From Pararhodonellum marinum (GTDB taxonomy: Bacteria > Bacteroidota > Bacteroidia > Cytophagales > Cyclobacteriaceae): a DNA stretch of 64,000 bases. The position numbers were made by a program, and so were the translations under genes. Of the stretch, positions 45,601-54,784 are shown piece by piece. The notes under the pieces were generated by a model. It did not search any database. It was not told where the DNA came from and saw only the letters and a list, made by a program, of their open reading frames with translations. Location of the stretch: assembly GCF_015354735.1 (NCBI RefSeq), contig NZ_JACEFJ010000015.1, forward strand, positions 40,957 through 104,956, written 5' to 3'. Numbering within the stretch: position 1 is the first letter of the stretch; each line of letters opens with the position of its first letter.

Positions 45601-46126
45601 GAAAGGGGGTATTTTAAATCAATTTTCCTTTGGCAAATTCAGGGCAACCATGCTTTGGGACGGTCAGGTAGGAGGCAAAGCCTTTTCCATGACCAACCAC
45701 AAGCTCAACACCTTAGGCAAAACCAAGGTCACCTTGCCTGGTAGGGAAGAGGGAATCATAGGTGAAGGTGTGGTGGCCAATGGAGACGGAACTTTCTCTC
45801 CCAATACCACAGTCACCACGGCCCAAAGGTATTATGATGAGTACTATAAGCACTCCAATGTGGAAACGAATATTTTTGATACTTCCTTTTTGAAGCTCAG
45901 GGAATTGCGCTTTGAATACAACATCCCTCCAGCTTGGCTGAGTAAAATAGGATTGAATCAAGCTTCAGTGGCCCTTTATGGCAGGGACCTTATACTCATC
46001 ACCAATTTTCCTGCCTTTGATCCGGAAATTGCCATGCTGAATAGCGGCACACTGCTGCCAGGGGTGGAAATGACCCAATTCCCCTCTACCCGGACCATGG
46101 GTATGAATATTTCACTCAAATTTTAA
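42662..46126 (+). CDS. SusC/RagA-type TonB-linked outer-membrane protein with STN domain
   Basis: A 1154-residue transporter. Order: signal peptide (to about 35), STN domain (about 48-115, VIEVFREIEKQTDFHFSFSH), carboxypeptidase-like domain (about 130-210, TFPVKGSVVDKITGETLPGV, VLVVSYVGYETKEI), plug with SusC signature (VDGVPINGQIAG, ALYGSRAANGAMIITTKGG), and barrel to a C-terminal aromatic (MNISLKF). The STN domain signals to the FecR protein upstream. It pairs with the SusD-like lipoprotein 11 bp downstream. By inference the imported nutrient is a phosphorylated compound, because a phosphodiesterase follows. Confidence 0.95.
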   Translation: MKKNLLIRKHSFWIIHLLLIWALNSFHASTASAYINNHNLLETSIKMGFGEKNVIEVFREIEKQTDFHFSFSHNSIKGKKVYLKQNNPSVEELLDAMKVQNNLAFKIIQQTIAVTVNKFGSSLTSNNETFPVKGSVVDKITGETLPGVNILVKGTNKGTATDIDGNFILEASTSDILVVSYVGYETKEIIISNQSEIKILLGMDDSTMDEVIVTALGIKREEASLGYATQTISTEKLTDARSNNWTAALAGKVAGLSVVGGGAGPMGSQRITLRGETSLNLSNNEALVVVDGVPINGQIAGTGYGGHLNQDSPVDFGSAVSDLNQDDIESVTVLKGPAAAALYGSRAANGAMIITTKGGRKQQKGIGVSFNSNISTERTGLRWPEYQYEYGEGRTDAYYSYLDSEDGPNTSTNVAAGRAWGPRFDGQMYYQYNPDHPLGIPSERTPWRAYPDYIKGFFNPGYTLINNISLEGATDKSSARISITHLNNDWIVPNTGFERLSVSTALDHQISDRLKINSRVNYVNKKSDNLPMAGYNNQTIMYFMIIGAAPNQNINWYRDYWMPGLEQIEQKNPFNPGPDNVYLQAYEMINTIDKHGVIGSVSATYDFSDKVQLMLRSGLDLANEDRMQRRPFSMSKFPRGIMRQQAIFNYEINSDFLLTYKERFGSDFNFIVAAGANRMYNYNNFNGVYADQLAMPGLYMISNSLDQPVADPRILRRSINSVYATSQLDYKGMIYLDLTGRNDWSSTLPASNNSFFYPSVSTSLILNELMTLPQAFSFSKLRLSYAQVGNDTRPYQTARYYDQIYATSFTNPNTLFNADLKPEITTAYEAGLDVRLWNNRAGIDFTAYYSESRNQILAIPLDISTGFDRILTNAGLIRSSGLEVVLNAKPIVKNNFSWDVTLNWAYNRSYVIELAEGLTNQIIGQHSVVSLEARVGGRMGDLYGLGFQRSPDGDIIYTNSGIPAQLDPERKNWGNAFPDWKGGILNQFSFGKFRATMLWDGQVGGKAFSMTNHKLNTLGKTKVTLPGREEGIIGEGVVANGDGTFSPNTTVTTAQRYYDEYYKHSNVETNIFDTSFLKLRELRFEYNIPPAWLSKIGLNQASVALYGRDLILITNFPAFDPEIAMLNSGTLLPGVEMTQFPSTRTMGMNISLKF

Positions 46127-46137
46127 CTCTCGAAAAA

Positions 46138-47610
46138 ATGAAAAAATATTGTAAACGAATATTGGTTTTGCTGGGATTCGCCATGTTGATCCAAGGCTGT
46201 GACCAAAATTTAGAAGAAATAAACCTGGATCCAAATCGACCTTCTGAAGTGTTTCCGGGCGTTATTTTGGACCAATTGCAGTACAGATTGGTCAATTCCA
46301 GCATAGGCAGAGCGAGGGGATTTACCCACGAACTCATGCAAATGATGGCTCCTAGGGTAAGTGTGAACAATGGTTTACACCGCTATGTAATCGAACCCAA
46401 TAATTCAGAGGGATTTTGGAACAATCATTATCGGTTGATGACCGACCTGATGGACATGTATACAATTGCCGAAAATCTGGAATCGCCAGCGTATATGGGA
46501 GTGGCCTTGGTACTCAGAAGCTGGAGTTATTCCATCATGACCGATGCTTTTGGGGATATTCCCTTTACAGAAGCGAGTCGGATTCAGGAAGGTGTAGTGC
46601 AACCTGCTTTTGACAGCCAAAAGGACATTTATGTCCAATTGCTCTTGGACCTGGAAGAAGCCAATGTCCTGCTCAGTAATGCCAGCACGTTTATTTTCGG
46701 TGGAGATTTGATCTATGAAACCAATGGGCCTGAAGGAATTTTAAAATGGAGGAAATTCTGCAATTCTTTAAGATTAAGGCTTTTATTGAGAATTCTTCAA
46801 AAAGACGGTGAAGTCAATGTATCCCAACAGATCAGTAGCATACTGGGTAATCCAGGAAGGTATCCCTTGATGAATTCTAACGAAGATGATGCCATATTGA
46901 CTTACCCAGGCACTTTTCCCTTTTACAATCCCTATTTCAATTTGAGAGACCTCAGCTGGAATGAAGGAGTGTATTACACGGAATACTTTATCGATCAAAT
47001 GAACCGAACTGAAGACCCAAGAAGGGCAGTTTGGGCCCATACAGTAACGGAAAATGGTGTGGAGGTCTATAAAGGAATCCAAAGTGGCTATGTGAGTGAG
47101 GTTGAATATCCAGTTGGTTCGCACTCCAGTTTTCCCGGTGAGTTTAGGAATTTTGCTAACATGGGTGTATTGATGCCTTATGCCGAACTGGAATTTATAT
47201 TGGCCGAACTTAACATCAGAAGTTTCCAAACTCCTAAATCTGCCAAAGCACATTACGAGGATGGTATCTTGGCGTCCATGATCCAATGGGGAACCACTTT
47301 ACCCATCGGATATCTGGACCATGAGGACATTAGCTATGATGAGGATGCTGGATTTGACCAAAAGCTGGAAACCATCATACAACAAAAGTATTTTGCCTCC
47401 TTTTTTACAGATTACCAAGCTTGGTTTGATAAGAGAAGAACTGGATATCCACTATTGCCGCGAGGGGAGGGTATTCCTGCCGAAAATCAATTTCCCTCAA
47501 GAATTACTTATCCCAACTACCTGCAAGCCTTGAATCCGGATAACCTGGAAGCTGCCATAGCCAGGATGGGGGGAGATACACAAGACACCAAAGTCTGGTG
47601 GGAAAAATAA
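46138..47610 (+). CDS. SusD/RagB-type nutrient-binding lipoprotein (SusD-like 2)
   Basis: A 490-residue lipoprotein (signal ending MLIQGC, Cys21). The start DQNLEEINLDPNRPSEVFPGVIL and later ALVLRSWSYSIMTDAFGDIPFTEA are typical of the SusD-like_2 subfamily; helical tetratricopeptide-like organisation throughout. It forms the lid over the SusC pore. It lies 11 bp after the SusC gene and 8 bp before the phosphodiesterase gene. Confidence 0.94.
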   Translation: MKKYCKRILVLLGFAMLIQGCDQNLEEINLDPNRPSEVFPGVILDQLQYRLVNSSIGRARGFTHELMQMMAPRVSVNNGLHRYVIEPNNSEGFWNNHYRLMTDLMDMYTIAENLESPAYMGVALVLRSWSYSIMTDAFGDIPFTEASRIQEGVVQPAFDSQKDIYVQLLLDLEEANVLLSNASTFIFGGDLIYETNGPEGILKWRKFCNSLRLRLLLRILQKDGEVNVSQQISSILGNPGRYPLMNSNEDDAILTYPGTFPFYNPYFNLRDLSWNEGVYYTEYFIDQMNRTEDPRRAVWAHTVTENGVEVYKGIQSGYVSEVEYPVGSHSSFPGEFRNFANMGVLMPYAELEFILAELNIRSFQTPKSAKAHYEDGILASMIQWGTTLPIGYLDHEDISYDEDAGFDQKLETIIQQKYFASFFTDYQAWFDKRRTGYPLLPRGEGIPAENQFPSRITYPNYLQALNPDNLEAAIARMGGDTQDTKVWWEK

Positions 47611-47618
47611 TTTAAAAC

Positions 47619-49181
47619 ATGAAAGAAATGAAAAAAACATTGAGGCGCCTCCTGATCATGCTTACCGCCATTCCTATGGTGATGCTTCAGTCCTGCACGC
47701 AGGGTGAAGGGAAAACGAATGAGGATTTGATTACCCTAGTCATCATCATCGACGGACTCCGAAAAGACTATATTTCAGAAACCAATACCCCAAATCTTTA
47801 TAAAATCACTCAAAAAGGGGTGGTAGGGGACAAAAACCGAAGCGTATTTCCTACAGTTACTCGGGTAAATTCCACCTCTTACGCCACAGGTTCCTACCCC
47901 AAAACCCATGGTATTTTGGGTAATTCCATCTATCTCCCAAGTGTCAACGCTTTAAAAGGGATCAACACGGGAGATGCAGATGCACTTATGGAAGCGGATC
48001 AAGTAGAAAACGGCAAATTGCTTCACACATCCACTTTTGGGGAGGCGGTTGAAAAATCAGGCAATACCACATTTACGGTGTTCAGTACAGGATCCACGGG
48101 CCAATCTTACCTGCTCAACCAAAAGATCAGCGGAAAAGGAATAATCAATCCAGACCTGTTGCTTCCAAATGGCCTGGAAGAAGAAGTGGTGGGTCAGATC
48201 GGAAACTATCCGGCCAAAACCAAACCCAACAAACCCAGGCACATTTGGGTGACGGATGCATTTATCGAATACGCCCTCAAAAAGTCTGGAAGCTCCATCA
48301 ATACGATCTGGTACTCCGACCCGGATGGCACAGCGCATGGAGAAGGCATCGGGTCAGAGATCACCATGGAAGCCATCAAAGGAGTGGACGAACAAGTGGG
48401 GAGGATTTTGGCCTATGTAGCCGAAAACGATATGGAAGACCAGTTTAACCTACTTATCTCAGCAGACCATGGCTTTGCCACCCACAAAGGCAATCCCGGA
48501 TTGGTGGATTTTTTAGTGGAAAAAGGGCTGAAAGAAAGTAAGGAATCTGAAGATGTTGTGGTAGTGGGAGGGGCCATCTACCTGAAGTCTTCTGACCAGG
48601 AAAAGGTGCAGAAAATAGTCTCCGCCCTGCAGCAAGAGACTTGGGTTGGAGCCATATTTACCGAAAGTGCTGAAGAAAATAAAGACATGGGGGTGATTCC
48701 TGGAACCCTTTCCTTTTCCCTGATCAATTGGGACCATCCGGAAAGAGCTGCCGATATATTGGTGGATGTCAACTGGACCTCGGAAATCAATGAATTTGGC
48801 TATGAAGGATTTACTTACAATCGGGGAGTGGCTGGGCATGGTTCTTCCAGTCCTTATGAGGTACCCACGCCGTTTTTGGCTTTAGGTCCTAGTTTTAAAA
48901 CCAATTATGCCAACCAGTTTCCTACATCCATGATTGATATCATGCCCACCGTCTTACACATTCACGGCATCCAGCCCATTGATAGACCCGATGGTCGGGT
49001 GATGCATGAAATTTTAAAGGAATCAGATAAACTTAATGATTTGGGGAAGGTAAATCAAGAGGAAGTAAAAACTTCAGTCATTAATGGAGCATCCCATTAC
49101 GAACTCTCGCTTTTTCGAACCCACTATGGTTCCTACCAATATTTGGATTTTACGCAGACTACCAGAAAATCTGAAAACTGA
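47619..49181 (+). CDS. Nucleotide pyrophosphatase/phosphodiesterase-family lipoprotein
   Basis: A 520-residue alkaline-phosphatase-superfamily enzyme with a lipoprotein signal (VMLQSC). Metal and nucleophile positions of the family are visible: IIIDGLRKDYI (first metal Asp), FPTVTRVNSTSYATG (the threonine nucleophile of NPP enzymes), KTHGILGN, YSDPDGTAHGEG (Asp and His), ISADHGFATHKG (Asp-His) and GVAGHGSSS (His). It would cleave phosphodiester or pyrophosphate bonds outside the cytoplasm, releasing compounds for the SusC/SusD pair encoded just upstream. It closes the operon; a terminator follows. Confidence 0.92.
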   Translation: MKEMKKTLRRLLIMLTAIPMVMLQSCTQGEGKTNEDLITLVIIIDGLRKDYISETNTPNLYKITQKGVVGDKNRSVFPTVTRVNSTSYATGSYPKTHGILGNSIYLPSVNALKGINTGDADALMEADQVENGKLLHTSTFGEAVEKSGNTTFTVFSTGSTGQSYLLNQKISGKGIINPDLLLPNGLEEEVVGQIGNYPAKTKPNKPRHIWVTDAFIEYALKKSGSSINTIWYSDPDGTAHGEGIGSEITMEAIKGVDEQVGRILAYVAENDMEDQFNLLISADHGFATHKGNPGLVDFLVEKGLKESKESEDVVVVGGAIYLKSSDQEKVQKIVSALQQETWVGAIFTESAEENKDMGVIPGTLSFSLINWDHPERAADILVDVNWTSEINEFGYEGFTYNRGVAGHGSSSPYEVPTPFLALGPSFKTNYANQFPTSMIDIMPTVLHIHGIQPIDRPDGRVMHEILKESDKLNDLGKVNQEEVKTSVINGASHYELSLFRTHYGSYQYLDFTQTTRKSEN

Positions 49182-49221
49182 AGAAATTTGTAGGGGTTGA
49201 TTCGCATTAGGTATGAATTTG

Positions 49222-49257
49222 AAAAAGCCGCTTTGATTGCAAAGTGGCTTTTTTTTT
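49222..49257 (+). terminator. Intrinsic terminator of the SusC-locus operon
   Basis: AAAAAGCCGCTTT-GATTGC-AAAGTGGCTTTTT stem (one G-T pair) with nine T at the end, 41 bp after the phosphodiesterase stop codon. Confidence 0.9.
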
Positions 49258-49302
49258 GTGAACTTGAATCAAGTAGTTTATTTACCTTCATCAGTCAACC
49301 CT

Positions 49303-50265
49303 ATGGAAAATAATTCCCATCGCCTCTCTATAGAAAATATCCTGGCAGCTCCTGCAAAAATTGACCCCTGCTTTCTCCATACACCTCAGTTTGTTTCGGA
49401 TAGCCTAAGTGAATTTTCGGGTGTTCAGCTGATTTTAAAGGTGGAAACGGTCAATCCTATCCGCTGCTTTAAGGGCAGAGGGACAGAAGTTTTGTTGTCG
49501 AATGCCACTCCAAATACCCATTTTGTTTGTGCCAGCGCAGGGAATTTTGGTCAGGCCATGGCCTATTCCTGTAACAAAAAGGGGGTGGACCTCACCGTTT
49601 ATGCGAGTACAGAGGCCAATCCCTTCAAAATTGCCCGCATGAAATCCCTTGGTGCCAATGTCGTATTGTATGGAAGTGACTTTGACGCTGCCAAGGAAGA
49701 AGCCAGGCGAAAGGCCAAAGAAGTAGGGGCATACTTTATAGAAGACGGTTTACAGATAGAATCCTTGGAAGGGGCCGCAACGATCGGTCTTGAACTGATT
49801 CAAATGAATCCAAAACCCCAGGTGGTTTTGATTGCTTTGGGAAATGGTGCTTTGTTCAATGGTATCGCCAGGGTCTTTAGGCATTATGCCCCTGAAACCC
49901 AATTGGTGGCTGTTCAATCCAAAGGGGCCCCTGCCATGGTGGAGTCGTGGCTGAGCAAAAAAGTAGTCACCCATAACCATATTCATACCATTGCAGATGG
50001 GATTGGGGTGAGGTTGCCCATACCCCAAGCGCTGCAAGATATGGAAGGCCAAACGGATAATGCCTTGCTCGTGGATGATGCCAGCATGATGCAAGCCATG
50101 AAACTGATCCATCAATATACCGGATTGGTGGCTGAACCTTCCGGAGTGGTGGGCGTGGCGGCTATTTTGGAAAACAGGAAGCGTTTCGAAGGACAAACTG
50201 TTGCAACCATAATCTGTGGAGGAAACCTTACCGAAGAACAAACCAAAAAGTGGCTGCTAATATGA
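49303..50265 (+). CDS. PLP-dependent threonine/serine dehydratase-like enzyme
   Basis: A 320-residue fold-type II PLP enzyme. I chose ATG 49303 (MENNSHRLSIENIL), since the upstream extension runs into the terminator. The PLP lysine is in NPIRCFKGRGTE, the phosphate loop in ALGNGALFNGI (glycine-rich), and the substrate-binding SAGNFGQAMAYS block is present. It would deaminate threonine or serine, or act as a racemase; it lacks the C-terminal regulatory domain of biosynthetic IlvA, so catabolic or racemase function is more likely. Confidence 0.87.
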   Translation: MENNSHRLSIENILAAPAKIDPCFLHTPQFVSDSLSEFSGVQLILKVETVNPIRCFKGRGTEVLLSNATPNTHFVCASAGNFGQAMAYSCNKKGVDLTVYASTEANPFKIARMKSLGANVVLYGSDFDAAKEEARRKAKEVGAYFIEDGLQIESLEGAATIGLELIQMNPKPQVVLIALGNGALFNGIARVFRHYAPETQLVAVQSKGAPAMVESWLSKKVVTHNHIHTIADGIGVRLPIPQALQDMEGQTDNALLVDDASMMQAMKLIHQYTGLVAEPSGVVGVAAILENRKRFEGQTVATIICGGNLTEEQTKKWLLI

Positions 50266-50571
50266 CACATACAAATCGGTCGAAAGCTTGCTAGGCCTAA
50301 AGTGTTAAATCCCATAGCTCATCAAATGCACTTCAATTGAATTAAAAAAATCATACTTAATAATATATTCAGTCAATTTAAGAAGGATTAGGCCCAAATA
50401 TTTGGTGTTTTTGATTAAATTTTGCATCTTCTCCATCCTTCGATTTTGGTTTAATTCAAGGTAAATTTCACACCCAAATCGAGACCAATTTAACCTCCCT
50501 AATGGGTTTCACCACCTGTCTTTCCAAACATCATTTTCTGTTCTTTAACACCATCAATTGATTTTACTGTA
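50266..50571. other. Intergenic region upstream of PEP carboxylase
   Basis: About 305 AT-rich bases, no ORF, no recognised RNA motif. It must hold the PEP carboxylase promoter. Confidence 0.4.
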
Positions 50572-53271
50572 ATGAAAAACACTGATTTGAATTCCCTCTT
50601 CAAAAAAATAGAAAAGGACATGACCTTTTTAAAACAATGCTTGTCAGAAGTATTGTGGGACCTGGGTGAAAAGGATTTGGTCAACCTTGCTTTTTCTGAA
50701 GAAGTCGATCAAATTGACCATATTGACAGGCCTGAAACTGAAGAAAAACACATTCAGGTAATGAGCATTTACCTGCAATTGCTGAATCTGGTAGAGGAAA
50801 ATGCAGCGGTACAGTTCAGAAGATTGCTGACTGATGCCTCAGGCCCCAGTGCGGTGAGGGGGTCTTGGGGAGAGACATTTACGAGATGGGAAAAAAGGGG
50901 GTTGACTCCCGAGCAAATGGTGGAAATCATCAGCCAAGTGCAGGTCATGCCTGTGCTGACGGCCCATCCCACCGAAGCCAAAAGGATTTCGGTGTTGGAC
51001 ATGCACAGGGAGATGTACCTCAACCTGGTCAAATTGGAAAATCCTTCTTTTTCGAACAGAGAGAGAAAAGTCATAGAACAGGACATCAAAGCCTTGCTGG
51101 AGCGGTGGTGGAGAACAGGAGAGGTCTATTTAGAAAAGCCCACCGTGGCGGCAGAACGCAATAATGTCATGCACTATTTTTCCAAGGTATTTCCTTTGGC
51201 CCTGAAAAAAAGTGATGATCAGCTCAGGCAAAGTTGGATAGAGATGGGTTTTGAGGAGGATTTGCTGTGCTTTCCGGAGCATTTTCCGCTTTTGCAGTTT
51301 GGAAGTTGGGTAGGGGGAGACCGGGACGGGCATCCTCATGTTTCTGCACAGCTGACCGGGGAAACCCTATCTGCCCACAGAAATGCTGCTTTGGAGATTG
51401 TAAGCGATCAGATTCAAAAGCTCGCAGCCAACCTGAGTTTTTCCGAGATCAGAAACGAAGTGCCTACGGAATTGGTCAAGGCCATTGCCTCCAAAGAAAA
51501 AGAGTTTGGAGAAAAGGGTAAACATGCGGTAGAAAGAAATACCTATGAGCCCTGGCGTCAATACCTGAACCTTTTGATGTTAAAATTGGACAATGCCCTA
51601 GAAAGAAATTTAGCCTCACCTGCGTACAGGGATTCCGGCGAATTGTTGGATGACCTGAAGCTATTGAGAAACAGCCTTCTCACCATAGGAGCCAAGCGGA
51701 TTGCCATCGACCTGGTCTTTCCGGTAGAAAGGCAGGTACAGAGTTTTGGCTTTCACCTGGCCAAATTGGACATCCGACAAAACAGCGAATTCCATGACAA
51801 AGCCATGGAGCAGATCCTTCAGTCCGTATTTCCGGATCTCCCCGCTTACGGGACCTGGGAAGAGGAAAAGAGGGTAGCTTTTCTCACCAAGGAACTGCAA
51901 AGTGAAAGGCCTTTTGGCACGGTGGACAAGTCCTTTGGTACAGAGGCGGACAAGGTGTTGGACGTGTACCGGGTGATCAAAGGACACGTGGAGGGGTATG
52001 GCGCTGAAGGCATAGGTTCTTTTATCATCAGCATGACCCGTCAGCTTTCTGATATGTTGTTGCCATTTGTCTTTCTCAGGGAAGCGGGTTTGAGTCGTCA
52101 TCATTTTCCCGTGGTGCCCTTGTTTGAAACCATCGGGGACTTGAAAGCCTCTTCACGGGTGATGGAAGATTTTTTATCCCATCCTTTTGTCAAAAACCAA
52201 AAGATCAAAGTGCAGGAAATCATGTTGGGTTATAGCGACAGCAATAAAGACGGAGGAATCCTAGCCAGCCGATGGAACATTTATAGGACCGAGCAGGAAT
52301 TGACTGAGGTGGCCAACCGGCACGACATACGGTTTAAATTTTTTCATGGAATAGGAGGCACCATCAGTCGGGGAGGAGGCAAGTACCACCGCTTTCTGGA
52401 AAGCATGCCCTTCGGAAGTCTCAGTGGACAGATGAAACTTACGGTGCAGGGGGAGACCATTGCCCAACAATTTGCCAACTTGCTCAATGCCACCTACAAC
52501 CTGGAAATGTTGCTTTCGGGTACCGCTTACCAAAGCAGTTTTTATTGGCACCCACAAGAAACCAAGAAATTTCCGGTTGAGGAATTGAAACAACTTGCGG
52601 AGTATGCCCAGGCCCATTACCAAGCACTGATCAAACACCCGTCGTTTTTGGCATTTTATGGAGAAGCCACGCCAATAGATGTACTGGAAATGAGCAAAAT
52701 AGGCTCAAGACCCGCCCGTAGAACGGGCAGCAGGACTTTGGATGATTTGAGGGCCATCCCATGGGTGTTCAGCTGGAGCCAATCCAGGTTTAACCTGACA
52801 GGTTGGTTTGGGATTGGCCATGCCTTGGACAAAATGAAAAATGAAAATCCCAAAGCATACCAAGCCTTACGGGAACAGGCCGATACCTGGCCTTTACTGA
52901 GGTATTTCCTGATCCAGATCGAAACCAACCTGATGGGTGCGGACCCGGAAATGATGGAAGTATATGCAGATTTGGTACAGGATGAAAAGGTGAAAAGCGA
53001 GTTGATGGACCTTATCCGTAGCGAATATGAATTAAGTTTAAATACGATTGCTGAGATGTTTAATGACGACCGTGAACACCGAAGGGAAAGCCAGATCGAC
53101 AGCATGAAAAGAAGAACAAGAGAACTGAAATCCCTGCATCAAATGCAGCTCCATAACCTGAAAAAATGGCGGAGCCAAAAGAAATCAAGCTCCGAAGAGG
53201 CTGATTTTTTAATCAACCGCATCTTGGAAATCACCACGGCCTTGGCAAGCGGATTGAAGCATACGGGGTGA
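50572..53271 (+). CDS. ppc: Phosphoenolpyruvate carboxylase
   Basis: An 899-residue cytosolic enzyme making oxaloacetate from PEP and bicarbonate. Catalytic blocks are present: VLTAHPTEAKRISV (catalytic His), FGSWVGGDRDGHPHV, MLGYSDSNKDGGILASRW and HGIGGTISRGGGKYH (a form of the GRGGxxxR loop), and an RPARRTGSRTLDDLRAIPWVFSW C-terminal block. Length fits the family. It stands next to an SbtA bicarbonate transporter in convergent orientation (32 bp between stops), suggesting a shared role in anaplerotic bicarbonate use. Confidence 0.96.
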   Translation: MKNTDLNSLFKKIEKDMTFLKQCLSEVLWDLGEKDLVNLAFSEEVDQIDHIDRPETEEKHIQVMSIYLQLLNLVEENAAVQFRRLLTDASGPSAVRGSWGETFTRWEKRGLTPEQMVEIISQVQVMPVLTAHPTEAKRISVLDMHREMYLNLVKLENPSFSNRERKVIEQDIKALLERWWRTGEVYLEKPTVAAERNNVMHYFSKVFPLALKKSDDQLRQSWIEMGFEEDLLCFPEHFPLLQFGSWVGGDRDGHPHVSAQLTGETLSAHRNAALEIVSDQIQKLAANLSFSEIRNEVPTELVKAIASKEKEFGEKGKHAVERNTYEPWRQYLNLLMLKLDNALERNLASPAYRDSGELLDDLKLLRNSLLTIGAKRIAIDLVFPVERQVQSFGFHLAKLDIRQNSEFHDKAMEQILQSVFPDLPAYGTWEEEKRVAFLTKELQSERPFGTVDKSFGTEADKVLDVYRVIKGHVEGYGAEGIGSFIISMTRQLSDMLLPFVFLREAGLSRHHFPVVPLFETIGDLKASSRVMEDFLSHPFVKNQKIKVQEIMLGYSDSNKDGGILASRWNIYRTEQELTEVANRHDIRFKFFHGIGGTISRGGGKYHRFLESMPFGSLSGQMKLTVQGETIAQQFANLLNATYNLEMLLSGTAYQSSFYWHPQETKKFPVEELKQLAEYAQAHYQALIKHPSFLAFYGEATPIDVLEMSKIGSRPARRTGSRTLDDLRAIPWVFSWSQSRFNLTGWFGIGHALDKMKNENPKAYQALREQADTWPLLRYFLIQIETNLMGADPEMMEVYADLVQDEKVKSELMDLIRSEYELSLNTIAEMFNDDREHRRESQIDSMKRRTRELKSLHQMQLHNLKKWRSQKKSSSEEADFLINRILEITTALASGLKHTG

Positions 53272-53303
53272 GGAATTTTCAAGGCATAATTTTAATCCAT
53301 CCC

Positions 53304-54266
53304 TCAAGAAACCAGATAAAAAAACAAAGGCATCCCAATCGTGATATTGATCGGAAAGGTGACGGCCAAGGCCATGGGCAGGTAGAGACCCGGGTTGGAT
53401 TTTGGCACGGTCATTTTCATGGCAGCAGGAACGGCGATGTAAGAGGCACTTGCGGAGAGAATGGCCAGGATAAAGCGGTTGGATACATCATCTGTAACCG
53501 ATGAGCTCAAAAAAGCGACCACACAACCATTGATAAGGGGAATGACGATGGCAAATATCATCGGAAACCAGCCATAAGAGAAAAAGGATTGGAGTTTTTT
53601 GCCACTTGTGATGCCCATGTCCAAAAGAAAGATGGCTAGGAAACCCTTGAAGATGTCATTGGTGAAAGGCTTGATTCCCTCTGCCTGCGCATCTGATGCC
53701 AGAAATCCAATCAATAAACTTCCCAAAATCAGCAACACACTGCCATTGGTAAAGGAATGTTGGACCACCTTTCGTTTTTTTACCTTTTCTGTCCCTGCAT
53801 TTCTTTTATCGTAGGTAGATATCAGGATCAGTCCGACAATGATGGCAGGGGCTTCCATCAATGCCATGATGGCTACCATATGGCCATGAAGCTCCAATTG
53901 TTGCATTTCCAGGTAGGAGACGGCAGTCACGAAAGTCACCGCAGAGATGGAGCCATAAGCCGCGGCTACTGCACCTGCGTCATAAATATTTAGCTTTTTC
54001 TTCAGGATGAAAAAGGTGTATAAAGGAATAAGCAGCGAAATACCAAGGCCAAATAGTATGGTCCAAACGATTTCCCAGGAGAAAACCTCATGGGCAAGTT
54101 CCTGTCCTCCTTTGAAACCAATGGCAAACAACAGATAAAGGGAAATGAATTTCGATGAATTGGGAGGGATTTCTAAATCACTTTTAAAACAAACGGCTAT
54201 CAAGCCCAAAACAAAAAACAATAAAGCGGGATTGGTTAAGTTCTCCAGCAATAAGTCTATGTTCAT
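53304..54266 (-). CDS. sbtA: SbtA-type sodium-dependent bicarbonate transporter
   Basis: A 320-residue polytopic membrane protein with about ten helices. It matches the SbtA (DUF897) pattern: PALLFFVLGLIAVCFKSDLEIP, LYLLFAIGFKGGQEL, AAAYGSISAVTFVTAVSYLE, ALMEAPAIIVGLIL, FLLDMGITSGKKL and ILSASASYIAVPAAMKM. In cyanobacteria SbtA imports HCO3- with Na+. Here, beside PEP carboxylase and a LysR regulator, it probably supplies bicarbonate for anaplerosis. A conserved-looking small protein is encoded 188 bp upstream on the same strand. Confidence 0.92.
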   Translation of the reverse strand: MNIDLLLENLTNPALLFFVLGLIAVCFKSDLEIPPNSSKFISLYLLFAIGFKGGQELAHEVFSWEIVWTILFGLGISLLIPLYTFFILKKKLNIYDAGAVAAAYGSISAVTFVTAVSYLEMQQLELHGHMVAIMALMEAPAIIVGLILISTYDKRNAGTEKVKKRKVVQHSFTNGSVLLILGSLLIGFLASDAQAEGIKPFTNDIFKGFLAIFLLDMGITSGKKLQSFFSYGWFPMIFAIVIPLINGCVVAFLSSSVTDDVSNRFILAILSASASYIAVPAAMKMTVPKSNPGLYLPMALAVTFPINITIGMPLFFYLVS

Positions 54267-54454
54267 ATGTTAATTTGGTGGATTTTCATTCAGCGGATGG
54301 TTTGCAAGACTTGACTGTTGCTTTTTGGCGTAATGAAATTGGTGTTTAAGAGGGGTGGGATGTCGGCAGACTTCAGCCGACCATCCACCCTCAACTCCAG
54401 GGAGGAGCATTTGCATTTGGGCTTCAAACCTCTTGAATGGTTTGAACTAGCAAC

Positions 54455-54784
54455 TCAATCTGTGATTTCAATGTGTACTGTAGCCTGTAATTTGATCTTG
54501 GCACCTGAAAAATCCGCGTTTTGGAAGAGTTCATTGATCTTTTGTACTTGTAATCTGAGTTCGGGGAGCCTTTTGGCGGAAACCTCATTTGCTTTGCCAA
54601 ACCTTTCCATACTGCTCAGGATGTTTATTTGATGGTATTTTATTTTATCCCCAAACAATTGGAGAAGAAGGTCTCTGGCATCTTCCGAAGCAAACTCCCC
54701 CTTGATCAGTTCAATTTGCTCGTGCTTTTTTGCGAAATGACTGCTTTTTTCAGCTTCACCTAATCCTGCTTTTGTGTCTATCAT
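54455..54784 (-). CDS. Small helical protein upstream of sbtA
   Basis: A 109-residue protein from ATG 54784 (MIDTKAGLGEAEKSS); the longer frame from 54814 adds ten unlikely residues. Predicted mostly helical (ELIKGEFASEDARDLLLQLF, EVSAKRLPELRLQVQKINELF). Family not recognised. In cyanobacteria the SbtA partner is a PII-like SbtB, but none of the PII T-loop or nucleotide motifs is visible here. It sits between sbtA and the divergent LysR gene, so a role in the same module is possible. Confidence 0.65.
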   Translation of the reverse strand: MIDTKAGLGEAEKSSHFAKKHEQIELIKGEFASEDARDLLLQLFGDKIKYHQINILSSMERFGKANEVSAKRLPELRLQVQKINELFQNADFSGAKIKLQATVHIEITD

